DNA from: Deuterostichococcus epilithicus
Taxonomy: Eukaryota > Chlorophyta > Trebouxiophyceae > Prasiolales > Stichococcaceae
DNA: 64,000 bases
Reading direction: 5' to 3'
NCBI GenBank assembly: GCA_033439295.1
Contig: JAVTLE010000008.1
Span: forward strand, 682,001-746,000
The translations under genes and the position numbers were made by a program. Below, piece after piece: positions 43,214-53,400 of the stretch. Numbering within the stretch: the first letter of the stretch is position 1; each line of letters begins with the position of its first letter. The notes under the pieces were generated by a model. That model was not told the origin of the DNA. It was given only the letters and a program-made list of their open reading frames with translations, and did no database searches.

Positions 43214-46200
43214 TCACGCAGTTGCGGCAGAGATGGAGGCGGTCACTGTTGCAGAGGCCGCCTGCCGCTTTGCCTTCTTGCCGCCTTTGCATGCGCCAGC
43301 GGATAGTCTGCCAGGAGCCGCGGCTGCAGCTGCCGCTCGCTCTTGAGCCTCTTCTTCCTGAGCGATCGGGCACGACAAGCATTTTTCTTCGCAATCTTGC
43401 GGCTCTGGTAGTGCCGATTGCAGTTGGCTGCTGGTACCACTCCCGCATGGCGGACACGACTACCACCTTCACCGGCTGCACTGCTGTTGAGGGCGGCACT
43501 GCACAGCAGGCCCATGATCAGTGCAGATCTGCATGATCGCTCAACAACTACGATCCCCCTGCCTCACCTCCAAGGGCCTGGCCATCTGGTCAGCCGCAGC
43601 AGCCCTGTCGGCCAGGTCAGATGCTGGTGTCCCTGCAGAGGTTGTATTTGCGGTGCATGGCCCCGCCTTAGCAGCGTCGGAAAACGCGGAATGGTGGAAT
43701 CCACTGATTGGAACGGTGGAATTCCACCATAGAACGTCTTGGTGGAACCCCAAATTTTCCATCAATAACTCCACCGGTGGAAACGGTGGAATTCCACCGC
43801 CGCTCGTGGAATCCACCATGGGCTGCGTGCAGTGGAATTGTGATCGGCTTGATGGATTCCACCATCCACGCTGCAGTGCATTCCATGGGGGGCACGGTGG
43901 AAACGTCTGGTGGAATCCAACAGACGGATTCCACCCTTCAGCATTTTCCGACGAGATTGCGCCTCTGTTGCTGCAGCCGGGAGAGCTCTGAAGACGGTCG
44001 TAGCCGTTCCCGCCACCAGCTGTGCTGCCGCTGCTGTCGCATCTCCGCTGTGCCGATACTGCTCCAGCGCCTGGGACATGAGGCGCAGACGGCGCATCGC
44101 CAATTCCAACATGTCGGGCGGCACATCCCGCATCCACTACGCCATTCTCTGTGCGCCATTAGGCACACGCATGCTGGTGCACGAGGGCGGTGCACTCCAG
44201 CAGCTGCGAGATGAGGGCCACGCTGGGAGGCGCCACCGGGCGCACGACTTCAATGTATGTTAGTAGCGTGCTAGCCACCAGCAAGTCCAAGTCGTCTGAA
44301 GCGACCTGCTGTACGCACAGCGGGCTGGCTGTTGCCATGTACATCGCCAGGAGGCTGCAGCCCTGCTGCACAAGCTCGGCGCCAGCAGAAATGCCCCCAG
44401 CGCCGTATTTTCCATCTCTCGCTTGCCACACATGCACCAATCTGAAGGTTACGGCGCCTCCCGCTGCGGCAGGGGCAGGCACACCGATGCGGCGATCATC
44501 CCAGAGGGCTCCGATGTGCGGCCGCGACTGCAACCGCTCGCTGGAACGTCAGTAGCGCCTTGGCAATGTACATTAGTGTCTTTGCCGCAAGTATTGCACA
44601 TCTTGCCGCCGGCGGCACCGGCAGGCTTTCCGCGGCTTGCACAGGCTGTGCGCCTCTCTCGACATACCAGGTGACAGCCTCAAGCACGCCAGCCGCCGCC
44701 CAGCGATGAGCCGGCCCGTGTATTTCGCCTGGTGAGCTGGCAGAGCAGGTTTTGAGCACAACGGGCTGGCCTGGGCCGCCTGCTCAGCCACAGTCTGCAG
44801 CTGCTCCTTGCTAAAAGCGTCATTGTCGGCTGTGAATGACATCGCTGAGTGCATGCACGGACAAGCCGACTCGAGCATGTGCTCGAAGCGGGTCAATGCT
44901 CCCACTAGCAGCGGCAAGGGTGCTGGTCCGCTGTTGCGAACCAAGCCCGCTCCGGGAGGGCCTGGGTCACTGTCTGCAGCAGCCGGGGCACCACCCAAAG
45001 CCTTGGGGCAGCTTCCGCGTCCGGCAAGTTTCCATCAGCTGCTGACAGGCAATGCAGCACGCTGAATGCCGCTACGAGCTGCTCACATGCCTGCTGCGTC
45101 GCTGCCTGCAGGGCCATGGCGAATGCTGGGTCCGCTACCCGCAGCAGGGTCCAAAGCCGGGGCTCGATTTGTGCAGAGTCCGTCAGATGCTGCAGCATGC
45201 GCACCATGATGGCCAGCACGGAGACGGCCACGGGCTGCGGCGGGGCCTCGCCAGCCGTCCCGCCCCACAGCACGATGAGCCTCTGCAGAACCTCCAGTGC
45301 ATCTCGCAGTGGGTTGTCGACCCTAAACCCTAAAACTACTTCCCTTTCTGCTGTTCACAAGCCCGCTGCCCCCTCTTGAGCGCCTGGTCCTCTCTGAAAG
45401 CTGCACCAGAAACGTCTGCAGCTTGCCTGCCAGGACGCCGGTCGCCGCAAGCAGCGGCCCCATGGTGCCCTGCAGGATGTCCTCCGAGTCGCCACTCGGT
45501 TCCAGCAGGCGGCAGTCTGCTCCAGCTGCCGCAAGACCTTGCTCGCCATCACCATGTCTGTGAGGACGGCCTCAAAGATATCTGTGGCCGGACGCATCAC
45601 CGCAGCAGCAACAGCACCGAGCGGTGCAGCGCTGGCGCCAGGGCCACGACTACGCTGTACGGGATGCAACCGCCAACGCGGTCGCCGCTGAAACTTGGCT
45701 GAAGGTACATCATCAGCCGCAGCATGACGTCCGGCCGGACCGCTTCGGCAGCGGACGGCACACCTGGCCGATGGAGAGCAGGGGGCAGCCATGGTACCAG
45801 CAACAACAGCATCGTCAGCGGCGGCGCGTTGTCAAGCAGCTCGCGGTCACGCACTGCTCCAGGTCCCCGGGTCGAAGCAGGCGCACAGGGCAGCTGGCGC
45901 CGTGGCCGGCAGCTGGACAGGGAGACTTGGGTGCAGCGATTCGGCCTCGAGGCCAGGGAGTGCTGCCGCAACATTTGCTAACACAGCCGCCTGCCCACCT
46001 CCATGCTGTTGTAGTTCGCCATACCTGCCCAGAAGATGTCAGCAAGCTGCCTAAGAACACAAACAGCACAGCTCGCCTTGCATTCCAGACAAATTGGATG
46101 TTGCAACGGTAGGTTCTGCAAGAAGCGTCTTCGGTCTGAAATTTGCACATGTGCATCTGAGCTCCTCATCTACAGCCAGAACATTGCACATTCGGCAGTG

Positions 46201-47003
46201 GACCGTGGCGATCTTCAGCAGGTGCCGCTCGTTCCAGACAGCGTCAGCGGCAGCACGCACGAAAGCGGAGATGGCGTCAGGCGGCAGCATGATGTCGAGT
46301 CGGTGTTCAGCTAGAACAGCGGCATCAGAAACAGGTGCCTGCGCAGCAACGCAGTTGTTGGCAGGTTTGAAAAGCGGGGTTTGGAGTGACCTCAAGCCTT
46401 GCACAAATGCACACCAGAGCAAGTGGCAGCAAGAAACTTCAGTTTGTGTGCACAGCAGACACCACCAGAATTGCGAGCTTTGATGGCTGCGGTGCACAGC
46501 GAATTGCATGTGATGGTCAGCGACTGAAAAGAAAAGAACGAGTCAGGCCTGTCAGCCCCACCAAGCGAGACTGTTCACCTTGCTGTGTCTTGTTGCCCGT
46601 CCCTTCACAGACGCGCCTTGTATGCCAGCTCGGCTTATGCGAGAGGATCTGCAAACTGCGAGATGCCAACTGAGCTTTCTTCAGCCAGCCTTGCTCGTTT
46701 CGCGGCCGGGCAGGTGCAGGGTTTTGCTAGCTAAAACATGCCGAGTATGTACCTTTGTGCCGCCGTATATTGCGCCGTGTATTGCTATACACAGTTTCCT
46801 CGCATCGATGAAAGCGGCCCCAAAGCGCAAGCGGCAAAAATGCACTCAAGCAGGGCCGGCCAAGCAGCCTGCACAAGATCACAGGACGCACCTGAATCAA
46901 TTGCTGGGCTGACGGGAAGGGCACCAGGTGCCCACGGCGGCGGCTCCAGCCTCCAGCGCTGCAGGGCACTGTCAGCGGCAAGGGTACAGCGAAATGGGTT
47001 CAC
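43214..47003 (-). CDS. Unrecognised alpha-helical protein with inserted element
   Basis: No family recognised. Supported segments in gene order: 47003 to about 46796 (possible N-terminus, MNPFRCTLAADSALQRW, then CDLVQAAWPALLECIFAACA), about 46345-46225 (DIMLPPDAISAFVRAAADAV), about 45990-45600 (PDVMLRLMMYLQPSFSGDRV), about 45590-45480 (FEAVLTDMVMASKVLRQLEQ), about 45275-44950 (VAVSVLAIMVRMLQHLTDSA; RLWTLLRVADPAFAMALQAA), about 44870-44560 (MYIAKALLTFQRAVAV), about 44435-44200 (LLVASTLLTYIEVVRPVAPP), about 44130-43560 (DMLELAMRRLRLMSQALEQY; TTVFRALPAAATEAQS; then ANTTSAGTPASDLADRAAAA) and last exon 43357-43214 (EEEAQERAAAAAAAP, ending SISAATA). Helical repeats suggest a HEAT/ARM-like scaffold, which is inference. 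A 279-bp inverted-repeat element interrupts the exon at 43675-43953. Confidence 0.5.
43675..43953. mobile_element. MITE-like element with 28-bp terminal inverted repeats
   Basis: The termini CGTCGGAAAACGCGGAATGG... (left) and the reverse complement of the right end match at 25 of 28 positions. Flanks are AG|element|AG, a 2-bp target duplication. The interior is packed with GTGGAAT/ATTCCAC motifs in both orientations, including exact GGTGGAATTCCACC palindromes. It has no transposase. Removing the element plus one AG rejoins the surrounding minus-strand frame as EAQSAKAGPCTANT. Confidence 0.8.
45321..45334. repeat. Short interstitial CCCTAAA telomere-type repeat
   Basis: CCCTAAACCCTAAA, two units of the plant/algal telomere repeat, in a probable intron of the unrecognised helical gene. 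Confidence 0.8.
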
Positions 47004-47448
47004 ATCAGCAAGGCACTACTCGTACTTGTACATTGTGGCTGAGTTTCAGTACCCATACTCGATCGTGCAGTTGTCCGATGATCTGACCGTGACTGCATCT
47101 CGGTGTCTGTATTCTGCTGCACTCTTCAGAATTGATATGAACGACTGATATGCAACCTGCTAAAAGCCCGACAACCTCTAGCTGCACACTACCACCAGAC
47201 CTATCTCTACCTGCACGCATTTGCCTAAATATGAATGGTTCCAAGCGGCATGGTCTCGCACAACACACAGGGTTCAGGGGTTCGACCAGCTGTGCCATTA
47301 GAGGACGGGCGGCGCCAACACAACCGCCAAATGAATACTCACATCTCCAAAGAATCATCATGCCCACACGCAGCCGTGGTGGCTGCACAATGCCCTCCTT
47401 TCCCACGTAAGGCGCCAGTTGGATATGTGCACTTGACCACTTTCCAGC
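47004..47448. other. Gap between ABCA 3' end and unknown helical gene
   Basis: 445 bp of tail-to-head spacing on the minus strand. No supported gene; should include the ABCA 3' UTR and a promoter for the next gene. Confidence 0.4.
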
Positions 47449-50400
47449 CTACTGAGCGTCCTCGCTGCCCAGGTCCCCACCAACAACATTGACGAAAACC
47501 TGCTCCAGGGTGGGCTGGCTCAGGCTGTACGACTGGACGCCCAGCGAAGCTCGCGCTCCCTCCACGGCGCGCAGGACTCCCGCCAGCGCCGCGCCCGCCG
47601 GCAGCCGGAACTGCTGGCGGCCGCCGGTGGGCGCCTCGGCCGGAGCTGCCCCAAGTTCCGACGCCGCAAAGGCAGCGATTGCGGCCTGAGCTGCCGCATC
47701 GTCGGCGCCAAACACCTCCAGCAGGTAGGAGCCTGCATACGGGAAGCAGCGGCATGTGCATCAGCATGTCAGGTGCTTTCTTTGGTCGACACTAACATGC
47801 TGGCGCCTGCCGAGGTCCCTCCTCTTGGTAGACAATGTTTCGAGTAAGGTTAGGTTGCGACACTGCAAAATATTCAGGCGTCAGGGTGGCGGGCAGTCAC
47901 CTCCGTAGTGGCTCTTCAGGCGCTGCGAGCTGCCGAGGCAGGCCAGCCGCCCCGCCGCCATGATGCCGACGCGAGAGCACAGCACCTCCACCTGCGTGCG
48001 GCTGGCCAACAACTCATATCGGAGGCACCTGGCACCGCGGCGAATGACTTGCCGCAGAGCTGGCAGGCCGACACGATGGTGACGACGACGTATTTATTGA
48101 CAGGATCTGAAACAACGTCACAATGCCGCATCGGTATCACTGGCACGTGCCGCACCTCCTCCATGCTGTGCGTCGTGAGCACCACCGCGACGCCGGCGGC
48201 GTGCGTCGCCGCCAGGATGGCGCCCCACATCGCGCGTCTGGCCCCGGGGTCCATGCCTGCACATGCAACAGTGCCTGATTGGCGACGTTGCCGCGGTTTG
48301 CAAGCTGCAAAGCCTGTGTCTGGTATTTGCCAAACCAGGACACACTGTCACATGGCATGCTGCAACAGCGACAGATCAGACCGTACAAAAGTAAACGGTG
48401 CAGCAGAGTCTCGAGGCAACAACACACTGCGTGCAAGGCTGGCACGTCACCTGAGCTCGGTTCGTCCAGTAGCAAAACCGCGGGGCGGCCCGTCAGTGCG
48501 ATCGCCAGGCTCAGCTTGCGCTTGTTGCTGCAGCCACACAAAGACGCTTTATGCCTTAACCCCGAAGCCAGCGTGTGCTCAATTCTTGCGTATCATGCAA
48601 GGTTTGCAATCGCACCTCACGTGCACGTGGACTCGACGGCTGGGAGTGTGTTGCCACCCATCTCCCTGCTCGGGCACAGGCATTCAGGTCCATGTCTCAC
48701 ACGCACCCGCCGGAGTAGGTCTGTGCGGGGCGGAGCGCCATCTCAGCAGGCAGCCCCACCCGCTGCAGCAGCTCCGCCGCCTCAGCTTTCACCTCCTCCT
48801 CCGCCACACCCTGTGCCCAGTTGACTCTGAACACTCGAGCTTCGGCACCTCCGGGTTGCGAATCAGTTTTGCATGCATCTTGCAAGCACACCTTCAGCGG
48901 CAGACTTGCAGACACACCGCCTGCCTGAAACACTAGGTATGCTTGTTGCACGCAGCGCAGACTTGCAGACGACACACCGCCTGCCTGAATAGCTAGGCAT
49001 ACATGTTGCACGAAGCAGAGGCTTGCTAACGGCGCACCGCCTGCCTGAACAATCTAGGCATGCATGTTGCACGGAGCACAGATGGCAGCATTCCAGTCGT
49101 ATTTGAGATGAGGCGGCAGCACCTTGAGGCGCAGGTACAGCTGGAGGTGTTCCACGCCGGTCAGCAGCCCCAGCAGCGGGTCCGCCTGCGGGCCGGTAGC
49201 CACAGGAGGTGCAGCTGCCGTGTTCACTTGGTTTCGCTGTTCTGCCGCAGGTTTGCGCGCTTTGGTACGGAAGGCGTGAAGGCGCGTGCCTTGCCGACTC
49301 ATGCACGGGAACGGGTCAGCTCGGGATATCACTGCCGGAAACCGCTGCCAATCCCGTGCCCAGGCTTTGAAAGGCACACTCTGACCTCTGTTGAGAGGGC
49401 TGACAAGTCAGGGGCAGAAAGCCAGCAATTCACATATCGCAGAACGCCCGATTCACCTGGGGGCAGTAGCCGAGGGCGGCACGGGCGGCGGCGCTGCCGG
49501 CGGGCGCGCCGCCCACGAAGGCGGCGCCGGACGTGGCGCGCTGCCGCCCCGCCACGATGGACAGAGTCGTGGTCTTGCCGGCGCCGTTGGAGCCCAGGAA
49601 GCCGAACCGCTCGCCCGGGCGGATACCCAGGCACAGGTCCTCCACAGCGGCCTGTTCAGAATGCGAGTAATGGGTTGAGCACAGCCAACTCGCCAGCGGC
49701 TGCTGATGTTTGATTAGGTGCGAGACCGGCCTTGGTCGACGAAGAAGATCTCGGGGTGTGTCACAGGTTGCCGGACACTGCCAGTGCCGGAGAACTGCCG
49801 GCCCAGACTCCCAGGATCCGGAGAGGGCTGCAGCACCTTGGTGCCGGGCGGCCCGTAGCGCTTGTGCAGGCGCGCGAGGCACAGCGTGTCGCCCGTTGCC
49901 GCGCCACTGAGCACCCGCCGCGCCTCCGCCGCCACCTCTGGGTCCTGCTGCTCGACCTGGGGGCAGGCGCACGTTTTCAGAGCGGACCAGCCTCGCAGAC
50001 GAGCTTGTTCAGAAACCGGGCTTTCTGGGCCTCGTGCCCGTCCTTGCAGGGGGACGTGGCCGTCACGGCTCCACGCCCAAGCTGGTGAGGTGCCTCCGTG
50101 CTGCGTCGTTCGCATCGGCGCGCATCGTGTTGGGCGCCGCTTACCTTGAGGCCGTCGCTTTGCTGCGTCTGGGGCTGCTGTCGGCCGGGTGAGGCGAGGC
50201 GGGCCTCTGACAGACCAGCCATCTCGACGTCGCCGCTGGCGGCGGCTGCGGCCTGCTGCAAGCCCCAGCCATCCGCCCTGCGCCTGTGGCGCCGGCACAG
50301 GCCTCAGTGACATCTCTCGAAGTGCAGTCGCTCGAGGGTGTGAAACGCGGTTGTGACTGATGGCATTCGCGTGAGGTTCTCGGGTTTGGATCGACCTGTG

Positions 50401-53400
50401 TAAAATCGTGCGCTCACCCTGTGACGCGCCGATACGCAGCTCGGCAGCGCTGGGCCAGAAGTGCGAAGGGGTCTCCGTCTGCGGACGCCCACTCTAGGAG
50501 CAGCACCTGAAGCGAGGAACTTGATGAGCGAATTAGAATTTTGAAACTGGATGTTCGACAGGAATGCTGATTGGACGAGTGAATCGATTCAAAATTGAGC
50601 TACAACTCAAGTTCGAAATTGAGCTGCAACTTCAGTACTGTAAGGTCGATGCTGTCAGACGATTGTTATCGTTGCTCACCAGCGCAAAGAATGCGGTGGC
50701 CTCCGCCGCCAGCAGCGCGAGCGGCCGGCCGAGGACGTGGTAGGCAAACACGCTCGGCAGCGGCGGCAGCGCAGCGGCGGCGGCAGCAGCGGCGCCGCCC
50801 GCCGCCGCGGCCGCCGCCTGGGCGTCTGCCAGACCCTGCTCCAAATTGAACTTGCTGAGCTCGATCAGACCCTCGCCTGCACCACACACACACACACAGA
50901 GTCTCATTTGTCGCCAGGCGGAAGAAGCGCTGAGTTGCTGCTTTCAATCGCCTGGCTCCACAAGAAATGTCGTCGATCAGCAGGAAGGCTCCTATGCAGG
51001 CGCCTCAGCGAGTTGGTGAGGGTGGCTTTGGGAAGTGGCAACACAAGGACGTCGACGGTCGCAGGAACCGAGGCTGAGGAGAGGAGGCGCACCCAGATTG
51101 AAAGGCGGGACGAGGCGACAGAAGTGCACAAGCACCCGCTGGGCTGCCTTGGTCTCTGGAATCTCGGCCTGCACAGACCTCACAGCCAGCGTAATCTGAG
51201 CTCGATGAAGCAGGTGTCCACCATGAAGCAACCGTTCACAATATCGCCTTCATTAACAGAGAGGAACAGTTTACCGTACCATCACGTAACTGCCAACCAC
51301 CAGGAGGAAGCCCGCTGAAAAGTTTATTCCAACGATTACCACCTGCACGATGGCAACTCAGTCATCAAGTCGGGCACTGGCATGCTTGCCAGCGTCAAGG
51401 GCAGGAGCATGCCAGACAAACGGTGCATCGTGTCCAGCGCGGTATGTCAGCATTGCTGGGGCATGCCTGTGCTGCAGAGGGACTGGCAAAAGAAAAGCTG
51501 AGGCAGTAGGCGAGGGGGATGACGGCCGCGCCGTAGAGCAGCAGCAGCAAAAACGTGCCAGCCGCCTGCATGCAAGCATCAATGAAGTCAGCTCACTCTG
51601 TGCAGAATATCTCAACAGGCCGGTCAGTAGCTGGGTCTCAATGCAACGAGTGCAGCTGGTTGCTCGGGGAACATGATAGCCTGCTCGCTTGCCCCTGCTG
51701 TCCAAATGAGACTGCGCTGTAGCAGTTCTTGCAGTTGCAGCGGGGTTACTATCGCATGCCGTCACCTTCTCAAAGCTGCCAGTGGTTGCGCCGTCGCCAA
51801 ACGCTGCAAAGATGGCAATGGACAGCAGCGACAGCACCGCGTGCGTGGCCGCGTCCCAGGCGGCGTGGCCACCCTACAAAACAAAGTACCATCAGCCATT
51901 GGATGCCTACGACAGGCAAGCGGCACTTGCAGCAGGACAGCAGTGGTTGCGTACAGCTCGCTGCAGCGCTGCAGCAAGCGCACCAGGTTGCTTGCTGCCT
52001 CACCCATGAAGCAGCATCCACACGCATACACGAGTTTTGCCAACGCCACCGCAGCTGCTGCATGGCATCGAGAAACCAATCTGATGTGGCAAGCTGAGAT
52101 CTCGCACCCAGTACGCCGCCGGTGAGCAGCCGGAGATGAGCTGCATGTGCGCCGCCGAGGCCGCGCGCTCCGCCACCGGCGCAATGGCGTATGCGCCTGC
52201 GGCGCAGCATGGCACTCGGCCTGTCATCAAGGCGGCGCAGAGCACAAGGTACCGAACATGGGCCGAAGGTTCACGGTGTAAAACACGACAGCCCACGGAG
52301 CAAGACACGACAGCCCACGGAGCAAGATGACTTGCTGTGCAGATGCTGGCTGGGAAGGCACTGCACACGCTCTCAGCCGCGCAGTCAACACAAGGAGGGA
52401 GCCAGGACAGTGTCCTGGCCTCACCAGAGAGGTAGCAGAAGGGGATGAGCACAAAGATGGCCGCGAGCACTGCCAGCACGGTGTCGAGCTGCAGCGACTC
52501 CTCCTGCGTCAGCGGCAGCGGGTGGCTCGCCGCCGTCAGCGATGGCCCTGCGCGCCAGGAAGCGGAACTTGCCTGTCTCGTGGTCCCCTCCTGCACCCCT
52601 CCTCCCATTGACATTGCACAAGAGCCATCATGCTGAGGGGTGTTTAATGACTTGGTGCATGACGATTAGGTGCCAGGCGCGAGATGTCGAGGGGAAGGAG
52701 GGTGTTTTCTGCGGCACTGATCCTCAGGCTCTCTATGGCGCAGCACCTAGGACGGTGTGCAGGAAACGCTGCTTGACTGTCAACCAGGCTCGCGAGTATC
52801 GCACCGCTGGCTGATGCGTTGTGTGCGCCAAGAGAGCCAGCCACCTCGTGCAGGTCGGACAGCAGCGCGGGCAGTGCGTGGTACGACGATCCGTTGTGCA
52901 GCAGCGTCACCGCCGGCGCCCTTAGGCGCTGCACGAAGCCCAGCGCCACCCTGCCCAAACGCACATCAGGTCCACCCGGTCGGACAGGGATCTGCAAGGT
53001 CGTCTGGTGGACGCACTGATTGATCCAGACAGCCAATCTCCGCATGCTGACAAAGTCATTTGACTGCGCCAGAAGGTGCAGCCAGCAACCATTGCGATGT
53101 CTCACAAGCATGAACGCCGCCACTGGTTCAAAGTGACTGACCTGCCCTCTGGCGACGCCTGCAGCAGACTCCATGCGAGCGGCGCGGCGCCGCCCAACTG
53201 CCGCTGCACAGACTGCCAGGCAGCAGTCGCGTTCAGCGACGGAAGGCCTGGCAGCGCGGCCGCGACGGCGTCGCCAATGCGGTCGGCGACATGTTGGGTG
53301 ATGTTATCGCCAAATGCCAGCGCCCCATACTGTGGCGGCACCCCGTCGTCGATGTCCTGAACGAAGAAACAGCTTTGCAAACCTGAATCAGACCATGAAC

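Noticed and set aside
43708-44214. 168-aa plus-strand ORF across the inverted-repeat element
   Set aside because: Arises from stop-poor repeats in the element; no family features.
47908-48936. 342-aa plus-strand ORF
   Set aside because: Antisense to ABCA NBD2, where Walker B, signature and H-loop motifs are unmistakable on the minus strand.
48901-49080. CRISPR-like array
   Set aside because: Units are contiguous tandem repeats without unique spacers, in a eukaryotic intron.
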